Source: JAIVGV01 sp036389335
GTDB taxonomy: Bacteria; Acidobacteriota; Blastocatellia; Pyrinomonadales; Pyrinomonadaceae
Length of the DNA: 64,000 bases
Assembly: GCA_036389335.1 (NCBI GenBank)
Contig: DASVQC010000046.1
Location: forward strand, 1 to 64,000
Direction of reading: 5' to 3'
Under the pieces are notes generated by a model. That model worked only from the letters and a program-made list of their open reading frames with translations, had not been told where the DNA came from and searched no databases. Both the position numbers and the translations under genes were made by a program. Of the stretch, positions 50,999 to 59,884 are shown one piece after another (positions within the stretch are counted from its first letter, which is position 1; each line of letters begins with the position of its first letter).

Positions 50999-52176
50999 GC
51001 GAACGTGTAAAGGTACGTCATCGAAGACGTGCCGAGGGCGAGCGGCGCGAGCTTGTCGATGAGCTTCAGCCCGTTGGCGCTGTTGGTCATGACGACGACG
51101 CCGCGCCCGAGGGGCGGGTGCGCGACGGCGATGCTCTGGAAGTGGCCGGAGTTGCCGTAGTGGTAGAAGGCGTCGCCCGCCTCGCCGTGCTCGACCTCCC
51201 AGCCCAGCCCCCAGTCGAGCGAGTAGGCCACCCTGATCTGCGGCTTGAGCATCTCGGCGGCCATCCGCTCCGAGAGGTGGAAGTCGCCGCGCCGCGCGGG
51301 CCGCATGATCTCGACGAGGAAGCGCGCGTAGTCGGTCGGCGTCGAGTAGAGGCTGAAGCCCGCGCCGGGGGCGGCGTCTTCGGGCTGGACGGCGAGAATC
51401 TTCGCCTTCTCTTCGGCGGAGAAGCCGCGGAACTTGTCGTAGAAGTCCTGCGTCGGCTTCCCCTCGCGGTCGTAGCCCTTGGCCGCCTCCCGTTCGTACT
51501 TCTCGCTCCAGTCGTAGCTGCTCTCGGTCATCCCGAAGGGTTCGAGCAGGTTGGCCCGCATGAATTCGGCGACGGGCTGGCCGGTCACGTGCTCGACGAT
51601 CCGCTGCAAGTAGCCGTAGCCCTGCGGGGAGTAGAACCACTTCTCGCCGGGCGTCGTGTAAATCTTGGTCAGCTTGTCGTCGGTGCGGTAGTGCAGCCCC
51701 GAAGTGTGCGAGAGGATCATGCGCGCCGTGATCAGCTTCGAGCGCGGATCGCCGGCGGGCAGGAAGTAGTTGGGCCGGTAGTCCCAGAGCGGCTTGTCGA
51801 GATCGAGCCTGCCGCGCTCGACGAGGCGGAGCGTGGCGTAGGCGAAAGCCGCCTTGCTGAAGGAGGCGGCGGAGAACGCCGTCTCGGTCGTCACCGGCTC
51901 GCCCGTCTCCTTGTTCCTCACGCCGAACCCCTGACGCCAGACGATCTTCGCGTCGCGTATGACGGCGATAGAGAGGCCGGGCACGCCCGTGTGGCTCATC
52001 AGCTCGGGGATGAAGCGTTGCAGCTCAGCCGCCGTCGCCGGCGCGGGCGCGGTCGGCGACTGGCCCGCCGGAGGCCGGCGGGGCTGCGTGCGCGCCGCGC
52101 CCGGCGCGAGGCCCGCGCCGAGCGCCGCGAGACTTCCGCCTTTCAAAAACCCCCTGCGGGACGTTGGCCGTGACAT
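50995..52176 (-). CDS. Serine hydrolase, beta-lactamase/PBP4* family, Tat-type signal
   Basis: A 393-residue exported enzyme. The N-terminus has SRRGFLKGG before a hydrophobic stretch, a twin-arginine type signal, then a Pro/Ala-rich linker to about residue 50. The nucleophile motif is SFSK (S105 to K108). The second motif begins at Y182 but reads YSP where family members usually have YSN, and the third is HYGNSGH near residue 340. This family covers class C beta-lactamases, esterases and D-amino-acid peptidases, so the substrate is open. GGAGGGGGA before ATG 52176 is a strong SD. It starts 10 bases after permease 5 and overlaps the repeat-protein gene by ATGA, so the three form a coupled unit. 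Confidence 0.88.
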   Translation of the reverse strand: MSRPTSRRGFLKGGSLAALGAGLAPGAARTQPRRPPAGQSPTAPAPATAAELQRFIPELMSHTGVPGLSIAVIRDAKIVWRQGFGVRNKETGEPVTTETAFSAASFSKAAFAYATLRLVERGRLDLDKPLWDYRPNYFLPAGDPRSKLITARMILSHTSGLHYRTDDKLTKIYTTPGEKWFYSPQGYGYLQRIVEHVTGQPVAEFMRANLLEPFGMTESSYDWSEKYEREAAKGYDREGKPTQDFYDKFRGFSAEEKAKILAVQPEDAAPGAGFSLYSTPTDYARFLVEIMRPARRGDFHLSERMAAEMLKPQIRVAYSLDWGLGWEVEHGEAGDAFYHYGNSGHFQSIAVAHPPLGRGVVVMTNSANGLKLIDKLAPLALGTSSMTYLYTFA

Positions 52177-52186
52177 TCCCCCTCCT

Positions 52187-54658
52187 TCATTCGTACCTGA
52201 GCGCGACGGCGGGATCGACCTTCGTGGCGCGCCGCGCCGGGATGATGCTGGCGGCGAGCGCGACCGCGCCGAGCAGGAGCGCGACCGAGGCGAAGACCGC
52301 CGGGTCGCTCGCGCTCACCTCGAAGAGCAGGCCGCTCATCGTGCGCGTCAGCGCGAAGGAGGCGACGAGCCCCAGCCCGACGCCGATCATCGTCAGCGAC
52401 ATCGCCTGACCGACGACGAGGCGGAGGATGTCGGAGGTGCGCGCGCCGAGCGCGATGCGCACCCCCATCTCGTGCGCGCGCTGCGTGACCGTGTAGGCGA
52501 TCACGCCGTAGATGCCGACCGCGGCGAGGAGCATGGCGAGCGCGGCGAAGGCCGCGAGCAGCGTCGAGTTGAAACGCTGCGGCGCGACCGCCCGCGCGAA
52601 GACCTGCTCGTAAGTCTGCACGTCCGAGACGGGCTGGTCGGGATCGACCGCCGCGACCTCGCGCCGCACCGCCGCGGCGAGCGACGCGGGCTCCACCTTC
52701 GCGCGCACCGCGAGCACCATCGTGTGCCACGGGCTCTGGCGGCTCGACAGGTACATCGTCGGCTTCGGCTCGGCGTCGAGCGAGGCGTGGCGCACGCTCG
52801 CGACGACGCCGACGACGGTCATGTAGCCTTTCTCGGTGAGCGAGCCCTGCTCGTCGACGCGCTTGCCGACGGGGTCTTCGCCGGGGAAGTAGCGGCGCGC
52901 GAACGTCTCGTCCACGATCATCACGCCCTGAGAGTTCGCCGCGTCCTGCTCCGAGAAGTAGCGCCCCGCAAGGAGCGGGATGCGCAGCGTCTTGAAATAG
53001 TCGGGCGAGACGACGCGCAGCGCCGCCGTCATGATGGCGTCGGCGCTCTCGGCGCGCGGGCGGCCCTCGATGGTGAGCCCGTCGATCTCCTCGCTGCCGC
53101 CGAGCGGGAGCTGCGAGACGCCGCCGACCGACTCGACGCCCGGCAGATTCTTCACCCGTTCGAGCACCTCCTCGTAGAAGCGCGCGCGCTTGCCCTCTTC
53201 CCGGTAGCGCGCGTCGGGCAGGAACATCTTCATCGTCAGGACGTTCTTGTAGTCGAAGCCGGGCCGCACGTTTTGCAGCCGCGCGAAACTCTTGAGGAGC
53301 AGCCCCGCGCCGACCAAGAGGACGAGCGCGAGCGCCACCTCGGAGACGACGAGGGCCGAGCGCACGCGCTGACGGCGCGGGCCGGACGCGCCGGCGGCCC
53401 GACTCCCCTCCTTCAGAGACTCGTTCAAGTCGGGGCGCGAGGCCGTCAGCGCGGGCGCGAGCCCGAAGACGACGCCCGTCGCGAGCGAGACGAAGAGCGT
53501 GAAGCCGAGCACGCGCGCGTCGACGCCGACCTCAGACGCGCGCGGGATGTTGCCCGCGCCCATGGCGACGAGCGCGTCCACGCCCCACGTCGTCAGGAGC
53601 GCGCCGAGCGTGCCCCCGACGAGCGCGAGCAGCACGCTCTCGGTCAAAAGTTGCCTCACGATGCGCCGCCTGTTCGCGCCGAGCGCCGTGCGGATCGCGA
53701 TCTCCTTCGTGCGCGCGTTGGCGCGCGCCAAAAGCAGGTTCGCCACGTTGGCGCACGCGATCAGCAGGACGAAGGCGACCGCGCCGAGCAGCAGCAGGAT
53801 CGCGCGGCGGCTCTTGCCGACCACCTGCTCGTGCAGCGGGCCGACCGTCACGTTCCAGTCCTTGCCTTCGATTGACGAAGTCTTCTCGGCGAGCCGTTGT
53901 TCGACCGCCGCGAGCTGCGCCAGCCCTTGCGCGAAGGTCGCGCCGGGCTTGAGGCGACCGACCGCCGCGAGGAAGTGGTTGCCGCGGCTGATGGCCTCGC
54001 CGGGCGGGAGCGCGAGCGGCGTCCAGAGCGCGGGGTCTTCGTCGAGGCCGAGCGCGGGGTCGATGCCCATCCCGCGCGGGAAGCTGAAGCCCTGCGGCAT
54101 CACGCCGACGATCTGGAAGCTGTTGCCGTCGAGCGCGATCTGCCGCCCGACGACCGCGGGGTCGCCGCCGAAGCGCCGCTGCCAGAAGCCGTGGCTCAGG
54201 ATGACGACGCGGTTTTTGCCGAACGTCTCCTCGTCGGGCGCGAAGTCGCGACCGAGCGCGGGGCGCGCGCGCAGGAGCGCGAGCATGTTCGTCGAGACGC
54301 GCGCGCCGCTGATGCGCTCCGGCTCTTGGCCGCCCGTCACGTTCCAGTTGCCGCCCGCGAGCGCGGTCAGCCCCTCGAAGGCGTCCGCCGACTGACGCCA
54401 CGCGTAGAAGTCGGCGGGCGCGGCGGGCAGGTGCTCGTAGCCGAGCTTTTTGCCGAACGGGTGCGTCTGCCAGATCGCCGCCAGCCGCCCCGGCTCGGCG
54501 AACGGCAGCGGTCGCAGCAGCACGGCGTCGACGACCGAGAAGATGGCCGTGTTCGCGCCGATGCCGAGCGCGAGCGCGACGACCGCCACCGCCGTGAAGC
54601 CCGGACTCTTCCGCATCGCGCGCAGCCCGTAGCGCAGGTCTTGCCAGAGCGTTCTCAT
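52187..54658 (-). CDS. ADOP permease 5
   Basis: An 823-residue permease, the longest complete member of the array, beginning MRTLWQDLRYGLRAM with GGAGTGAAGAG upstream. The half-1 core is LIACANVANLLLARANARTKEIAIRTALGANRRR and the linker is DLNESLKEGSRAAG. Half 2 has QRAHEMGVRIALGARTSD. The end, RATKVDPAVALRYE, departs from the DPMIALR seen in most paralogues. Only 10 bases separate its stop from the serine hydrolase start, the tightest junction in the region, so the two are probably translated from one message. Confidence 0.92.
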   Translation of the reverse strand: MRTLWQDLRYGLRAMRKSPGFTAVAVVALALGIGANTAIFSVVDAVLLRPLPFAEPGRLAAIWQTHPFGKKLGYEHLPAAPADFYAWRQSADAFEGLTALAGGNWNVTGGQEPERISGARVSTNMLALLRARPALGRDFAPDEETFGKNRVVILSHGFWQRRFGGDPAVVGRQIALDGNSFQIVGVMPQGFSFPRGMGIDPALGLDEDPALWTPLALPPGEAISRGNHFLAAVGRLKPGATFAQGLAQLAAVEQRLAEKTSSIEGKDWNVTVGPLHEQVVGKSRRAILLLLGAVAFVLLIACANVANLLLARANARTKEIAIRTALGANRRRIVRQLLTESVLLALVGGTLGALLTTWGVDALVAMGAGNIPRASEVGVDARVLGFTLFVSLATGVVFGLAPALTASRPDLNESLKEGSRAAGASGPRRQRVRSALVVSEVALALVLLVGAGLLLKSFARLQNVRPGFDYKNVLTMKMFLPDARYREEGKRARFYEEVLERVKNLPGVESVGGVSQLPLGGSEEIDGLTIEGRPRAESADAIMTAALRVVSPDYFKTLRIPLLAGRYFSEQDAANSQGVMIVDETFARRYFPGEDPVGKRVDEQGSLTEKGYMTVVGVVASVRHASLDAEPKPTMYLSSRQSPWHTMVLAVRAKVEPASLAAAVRREVAAVDPDQPVSDVQTYEQVFARAVAPQRFNSTLLAAFAALAMLLAAVGIYGVIAYTVTQRAHEMGVRIALGARTSDILRLVVGQAMSLTMIGVGLGLVASFALTRTMSGLLFEVSASDPAVFASVALLLGAVALAASIIPARRATKVDPAVALRYE

Positions 54659-54676
54659 CTCTTCACTCCGTTCAGC

Positions 54677-54822
54677 GTGACAGGTGACAGGTGACGGGTA
54701 AGGCGGTCAGTAGTCAGTAGTCAGTGGTCAGTAGTTAAATCGATCCGCATCCGTCTTTGACTACTGACTACTGACTACTGACTACTGACTTTCCTTGTCA
54801 CCCGTCACTTGCCACCCGTCAC
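54677..54822. repeat. Heptamer hairpin 3 (nested GTGACAG and AGTAGTC types)
   Basis: The longest hairpin, built from two heptamer families. Outer arms are GTGACAG units (54677-54700) and their inverted copies (54797-54822). Inner arms are AGTAGTC-like units (54705-54736) and inverted copies (54760-54790), around a 23-base loop. It takes up almost the whole spacer between permeases 6 and 5. Confidence 0.85.
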
Positions 54823-54823
54823 G

Positions 54824-57250
54824 TCATTCGTACCTCAGAGCCACCATCGGATCGACCCGCGTGGCGCGGCGCGCGGGCAGGTAGTTGGCCGCGAGCGCGA
54901 CGACGGCGAGCAGCAGGGCGACGGCGGCGAAGACCGCCGGGTCGTTGGCGCTCACGCCGTAGAGCAGCCCGGAGATCGTGCGCGTCAGCGCGAGCGAGCC
55001 CGCGAGCCCGACGACGACGCCCAGCAGCACGAGCGTCATCCCCTGCCCGACGACGAGCCGGAGGATGTCGCCGCGCTGCGCGCCCAGCGCCATGCGGACT
55101 CCGATCTCGTGCGTGCGCTGCGCCACCGTGTAGCTCATCACGCCGAAGATGCCGACGAGCGCGAGCACGAGCGCGACCGACGCGAAGACGCCCGCGAGGA
55201 TCATGTTGAAGCGGCGCGCGGCGGTCGAATCCGCCAACAGCTCGCGCATCGTCTTCACGTCGTAGACGGGCTGGTTCGGATCGACGGCCCAGACCTGATC
55301 GCGCACCGCCCCGGCGAGCGACGCCGCGTCGCCCGCGCCGCGCACGACCACCGTCATCGCCTGCGTCGGCGATTGCAGGTGCGGCACGTAGACCTGAAAG
55401 TTCGGCGCGGCGTCGAGGCTGTACTGGTGCACGTCGCGCGCGACGCCGACGACCGTCAGCCACGGGTTTTCGGGATCGCCGATCTTGATGCGGCTGCCGA
55501 CGGCCTCGCGCCCGTTGAAGTAGCTGCGGGCGACGGCCTCTCCGACGACGGCGACGGGCTGCGAGCCCGCGCGATCCTGCGGCGTGAAGCCGCGACCGGC
55601 GACGAGCGGCACGCCGAGGGCCTTGAAGTAGTCGCTGCTCACCATGTAGCGCTCGGTCTGCGCCGCCTCGCCCGCGACCGCCGCGGGCTGGCCCTCGACG
55701 TAGAGCGGGAGCTGATCGAAGTTGCCGCTCACCGGCAGGTTGCTCGTCACGCCCGCGTGCTCGACGCCGGGCAGGGCCGCCGTGCGCTCAAGCAACTGCT
55801 CGAAGAAGGCCGACTGCTGCGCGTCTTCCGGGTAGCGCAGGCCGGGCAGAAAGACGTTGAGCGTGACGACGTGTTGCGGATCGAAGCCGGGATCGACCTG
55901 CTGCAAGCGTATGAAGCTCTTGACGAAGAGCCCCGCGCCGACCAAGAGGACGAGCGAGAGGGCGATCTCGGAGACGATCAGCAGGCTCTGCGTCCTGCGC
56001 CGCGCCGCGCCCCCGGACGCGCCCCGCCCGCCCTCCTTCAGCCGCTCGTTGAGATCGATCTGCGACGCTTGCAGCGCGGGCGCGAGGCCGAAGAAGACGC
56101 CGGTCAGGAGCGTGACGAAGAGCGTGAAGAGGACGACGCGCGCGTCGAGGCCGACCTGCTCGACGCGCGGCAGCGAGCCCGCGCTGAGGGCCGGCAGGTA
56201 GTCGTTCGCCCAGAGCGCGAGCAGCAGCCCGCAGCCGCCGCCGAGCGCGGCCAGCAGCACGCTCTCGGTCAAAAGTTGCCGCACCACCCTCAGCCGCGTC
56301 GCGCCGAGCGCCGTGCGGATCGCCATCTCGCGCGTGCGCGCCGAGGCCCGCGCCAAGAGCATGTTGGCGACGTTCGCGCACGCGATGAGCAGCACGAGCC
56401 CGACCGCCGCGAAGAAGACGAGCAGCGCGGGCCGGGCGCGACCGACGAGCTGTTCCTGCAACGACGCGACGCGGACGCCCGCGTTCCGGTTCGTCTTCGG
56501 GTACTGCTGCCGCAACTGGGCGGCGATTGACTCCATCTCGGCGCGCGCCTGCGCGAGCGAGGCGGTCGGCTTGAGGCGCGCGACCGCGGCGTCCACCGAG
56601 CGCCCGTCGCGGCCCCACTGCGAGAGGTCGGGCGCGAACGGCACCCAGATGTCGGGCCGCGCCTCGTCGCGCCCGCCGAACTGCGGCGGCTCGAACCGCT
56701 GCGGCATCACGCCGACGACCGTGAAGCCCTCGCCGTTCAGCTCGATCTGCTGGCCGACGATCTTCGGATCGGAGTTGAAGCGGCGCTGCCACAGCCCGTG
56801 GCTCAGGATCGCGACGCGGTGGTTGCCGCGCCGCTCCTCCTGCTCCGTGAAGTCGCGCCCCATCGCGGGCGCGACCCGCAGCGCGCGGAAGAAGCCGGGC
56901 GAGACGCGCTGCCCGTTGAGCCGGACGGGCTCGCCGCCGCCCGTCAGGCTCGGCGAAGTGCCGTCCACGGCGGCCATCGACTCGAAGACCGTGCTGCGCT
57001 CGCGCCAGTCGTAAAAATCCGGCGGGCTGAAGGTGCAGATCGGCTCGAACTTGCACGAGCCGCCGACGCGCACGAGCTGCTCCGCGTGGTCGTAGGGCAG
57101 CGGGCGCAACAGCACCGCGTTGATCACGCTGAAGATCGCGCTGTTCGCGCCGATGCCGAGCGCGAGCGCGAAGACGGCCACGAGCGAGAAGCCCGGATTC
57201 TTCCACAGCACGCGCGCCCCGTAGCGCAGGTCTCGCAGTAGAGTTCCCAT
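54824..57250 (-). CDS. ADOP permease 6
   Basis: An 808-residue permease beginning MGTLLRDLRYGARVL, with AGAGGTG upstream. The half-1 core is LIACANVANMLLARASARTREMAIRTALG. The first periplasmic domain has a Cys pair, CKFEPIC near residue 66, not seen in most paralogues. The linker is DLNERLKEGGRGASGGAARRR. Half 2 has QRTHEIGVRMALGAQRGD and the end is RATRVDPMVALRYE. Its stop lies directly beside the outer arm of hairpin 3. Confidence 0.92.
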   Translation of the reverse strand: MGTLLRDLRYGARVLWKNPGFSLVAVFALALGIGANSAIFSVINAVLLRPLPYDHAEQLVRVGGSCKFEPICTFSPPDFYDWRERSTVFESMAAVDGTSPSLTGGGEPVRLNGQRVSPGFFRALRVAPAMGRDFTEQEERRGNHRVAILSHGLWQRRFNSDPKIVGQQIELNGEGFTVVGVMPQRFEPPQFGGRDEARPDIWVPFAPDLSQWGRDGRSVDAAVARLKPTASLAQARAEMESIAAQLRQQYPKTNRNAGVRVASLQEQLVGRARPALLVFFAAVGLVLLIACANVANMLLARASARTREMAIRTALGATRLRVVRQLLTESVLLAALGGGCGLLLALWANDYLPALSAGSLPRVEQVGLDARVVLFTLFVTLLTGVFFGLAPALQASQIDLNERLKEGGRGASGGAARRRTQSLLIVSEIALSLVLLVGAGLFVKSFIRLQQVDPGFDPQHVVTLNVFLPGLRYPEDAQQSAFFEQLLERTAALPGVEHAGVTSNLPVSGNFDQLPLYVEGQPAAVAGEAAQTERYMVSSDYFKALGVPLVAGRGFTPQDRAGSQPVAVVGEAVARSYFNGREAVGSRIKIGDPENPWLTVVGVARDVHQYSLDAAPNFQVYVPHLQSPTQAMTVVVRGAGDAASLAGAVRDQVWAVDPNQPVYDVKTMRELLADSTAARRFNMILAGVFASVALVLALVGIFGVMSYTVAQRTHEIGVRMALGAQRGDILRLVVGQGMTLVLLGVVVGLAGSLALTRTISGLLYGVSANDPAVFAAVALLLAVVALAANYLPARRATRVDPMVALRYE

Positions 57251-57266
57251 CTTGCACCTCTGGCGC

Positions 57267-57341
57267 AGAGGTCAGAGGTTAGAGGTTAGAGGTTAGTAAG
57301 AACCTCTTTTACTGACCTCCGACCTCTGGCCTCTGACCTCT
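57267..57341. repeat. Heptamer hairpin 4 (AGAGGTC type)
   Basis: Left arm 57267-57297 (AGAGGTC then AGAGGTT units) pairs with right arm 57311-57341. Several pairs are G-U on one strand only, so the structure may be slightly stronger in one orientation. The loop is AAGAACCTCTTTT-like. It lies between permeases 7 and 6. Confidence 0.85.
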
Positions 57342-57346
57342 CTTTA

Positions 57347-59785
57347 TCATTCGTATCTGAGAGCGATCATCGGATCGACTTTGGTCGCGCGCCGCGCCGG
57401 GACGATGCACGAGACGAAGGCGACGGCGGCGAGCAGGAGGGCCACGCCGCCGAAGGTCAGCGGGTCGGTCGCGCTGACGCCGTAGAGCAGGCCCGACATG
57501 ACGCGCGTCAGCGCGAACGCGCCGAGGAGCCCCAGACAGACGCCCGCGAGCGTGAGCCTCATCCCCTGCGACAGGATCATGCGCACCACGTCGCGCGGCT
57601 GCGCGCCGAGGGCGACGCGCACGCCGATCTCGTGCGTGCGCTGCGTCACCGTGTAAGAGATGACGCCGTAGATGCCGAGCGCGGCGAGCAGGAGCGCGAC
57701 CGAGGCGAAGCCGCCGAGCAGGATCATGTTGAAGCGGCGCTTGGCGACCGACGCCGAGAGCAGTTGCTCCATCGTGCGGACGTTGTAGACGGGCGAATCC
57801 TTGTCGGTCTGCCGGATGACGCCGCGCAGCGCAGTCGCCACCCCCGACGTGTCGCCCGAGGCCGCGCGCGCCACGACCGTCAGCCGCGTGGTGATGACCT
57901 GCGTGAAGGGCATGTAGAACTCCGGCGTCGCGGGCGCTTCCAACCCGGCGTGGCGCACGTCGCCGACGACGCCGACGATCTCGCGCGGCGTGCCGCCCGC
58001 GAGCCCGCCGCCGAAGACGAGGCGCTTGCCGAGCGGCTCGTCGCCCGCGAAGAAGGTGCGCGCGAAGGTGTCGTTGACGATGACGACTTGCGGGGCGTCT
58101 TTGCGGTCGCGGTCGTCGAACGAGCGCCCGCGGCGCAGCGGGACGCCCATCACGCGGAAGTAGTCGCCGTTGACGACGCGGCGGTCGGCGCTGTTCGCCT
58201 CGCCCGGCGCGAAGGGCGTGCGCCCTTCGATCTGAAAGTCCAACGCCTCGAAGTTGCCGCCGAGCGGGAGCGGATCGACCACGCCGACGCCGCCGACGCC
58301 CGGCTGGCGCGACGCCTGCTCGATGAAGTCCTTGAAGAACTGCACGCGCTGCGCCTCCTCCGGGTAGCGCGCGCCGCGCAAGACCACGTCCATCGTCACG
58401 AGGTTCTTCGCGTCGAAGCCCGGCGTCACGTCGAGCAGCCGCTTGAAGCTCTGCGCGAGCAGCCCCGCGCCGACGAGGAGCACGAGCGAGAGCGCGACCT
58501 CCGAGACGACGAGCGCGGCGCGCAGGCGGCGTCGCCCGCCGCCCTCGCCCGTGCCGCGACCGCCCTCTTTAAGAGCCTCGTTCACGTCCGACTTCGACGC
58601 TTGCAGGGCGGGCGCGAGGCCGAAGACGACGCCGGTCGCGAGCGTGACGAAGAGCGTGAAGAGGACGACGCGCGCGTCGAGGCCGACTTCGGCGACGCGC
58701 GGGATGTCGGCGGGGGCGGCTGCCGCGAGCAGATCGACGCCCCACATCGCGAGGAGCAGACCGAGCCCGCCGCCGAAGACGGCGAGGAGCAGACTCTCCG
58801 TCAGGAGCTGGCGCATGATGCGCGCGCGCGACGCGCCGAGCGCCGTGCGGATCGACATCTCCTTCGAGCGCCCGGCGGCGCGCGCCAGCAGCAGGTTCGC
58901 CACGTTGGCGCACGCGATCAAAAGCACGCAGCCGACCGCGCCGAGCAGGACGAAGAGCGCGGTGCGCAGGTCGCCGACCAGATTCTCCTTGAGCGGCTTG
59001 ACGAAGAAGGCGAGCGCCGTGTTGGTCGCCGGGTACTGCGCTTGCAGCCTGCGCGAGATGGTGTCCAGCTCGGCCTGCGCCTGCGCGGTCGAGACGCCCG
59101 GCTTCGTCTTCGCCACGAGGTCGAGCCACACGCTGGCGCGCCCCTCCCGGTCGTCGGGCGACATCGACGGCCCGAGCGGCATCCAGAAGTCGGGCTGCTG
59201 CTGCCATTCGAGCGGGAACTTGAAGCCCTCGGGCATCACGCCGATGACGGTCTTCGGGCCGCCGAGCGGGACGACCTGCCCGACGATCTTCGGGTTGCCG
59301 CCGAAGCTGCGCCGCCAGAGGCCGTAGCTGAGCACGACCACGCGGCCCGCGCCCGGCTGATCCTCTTCCGCCGTGAAGGCGCGACCGAGCGCGGGCCGGA
59401 CGCCGAGCAGCGGCAGCAGATCGGCGGAAGCCTGCACCCCGCGCACGCGCTCCGGCTCCTCGCCCGGATTCATCAGGAACGTGGTCGCGCCGCTGTAAGC
59501 CGCCATGCCTTCGCACGACTGGCACTGCGCGCGCAGGTCTACGAAGTTCGGGTACGACTGCTCGACGCCGACGCCGCCCGCCTTCTCGTTACGCACCTGC
59601 ACGGAGAGCAGCCGCTCCGCGCCCTCGAACGGCAGCGGGCGCAGCAAGACCGCGTTGACGACCGAGAAGATGGCCGAGTTGGCGCCGATGCCGAGCGCGA
59701 GCGCGACGACGGCGACCGCCGTGAAGACCGGGGTCTTCCGCAGCGCGCGGAAGCTGTAGCGCAAATCCTGCACGAACGAGCCCAT
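57347..59785 (-). CDS. ADOP permease 7
   Basis: An 812-residue permease beginning MGSFVQDLRYSFRAL, with GGAGT upstream. The half-1 core is LIACANVANLLLARAAGRSKEMSIRTALGASRAR. The first periplasmic domain has a close Cys pair, LRAQCQSCEG near residue 88. The linker is DVNEALKEGGRGTGEGGGRRR. Half 2 has QRTHEIGVRVALGAQPRD, and the last helix carries a Cys in VSCIVPARRATKVDP. Confidence 0.92.
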   Translation of the reverse strand: MGSFVQDLRYSFRALRKTPVFTAVAVVALALGIGANSAIFSVVNAVLLRPLPFEGAERLLSVQVRNEKAGGVGVEQSYPNFVDLRAQCQSCEGMAAYSGATTFLMNPGEEPERVRGVQASADLLPLLGVRPALGRAFTAEEDQPGAGRVVVLSYGLWRRSFGGNPKIVGQVVPLGGPKTVIGVMPEGFKFPLEWQQQPDFWMPLGPSMSPDDREGRASVWLDLVAKTKPGVSTAQAQAELDTISRRLQAQYPATNTALAFFVKPLKENLVGDLRTALFVLLGAVGCVLLIACANVANLLLARAAGRSKEMSIRTALGASRARIMRQLLTESLLLAVFGGGLGLLLAMWGVDLLAAAAPADIPRVAEVGLDARVVLFTLFVTLATGVVFGLAPALQASKSDVNEALKEGGRGTGEGGGRRRLRAALVVSEVALSLVLLVGAGLLAQSFKRLLDVTPGFDAKNLVTMDVVLRGARYPEEAQRVQFFKDFIEQASRQPGVGGVGVVDPLPLGGNFEALDFQIEGRTPFAPGEANSADRRVVNGDYFRVMGVPLRRGRSFDDRDRKDAPQVVIVNDTFARTFFAGDEPLGKRLVFGGGLAGGTPREIVGVVGDVRHAGLEAPATPEFYMPFTQVITTRLTVVARAASGDTSGVATALRGVIRQTDKDSPVYNVRTMEQLLSASVAKRRFNMILLGGFASVALLLAALGIYGVISYTVTQRTHEIGVRVALGAQPRDVVRMILSQGMRLTLAGVCLGLLGAFALTRVMSGLLYGVSATDPLTFGGVALLLAAVAFVSCIVPARRATKVDPMIALRYE

Positions 59786-59804
59786 GGCTTAACTCCGTTT
59801 CATC

Positions 59805-59883
59805 GTGACGGGTGACAGGTGACAGGTGACAGGTAAAAAGCCGATCTGATTTTTCTTGTCACCTGTCACTCGTCACTTGTCAC
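59805..59883. repeat. Heptamer hairpin 5 (GTGACAG type)
   Basis: Four GTGACAG-like units (59805-59834) face inverted copies (59856-59883) across a 21-base AT-richer loop. The same heptamer family forms the outer arms of hairpin 3. It lies between permeases 8 and 7, next to the permease 8 stop. Confidence 0.85.
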
Positions 59884-59884
59884 G

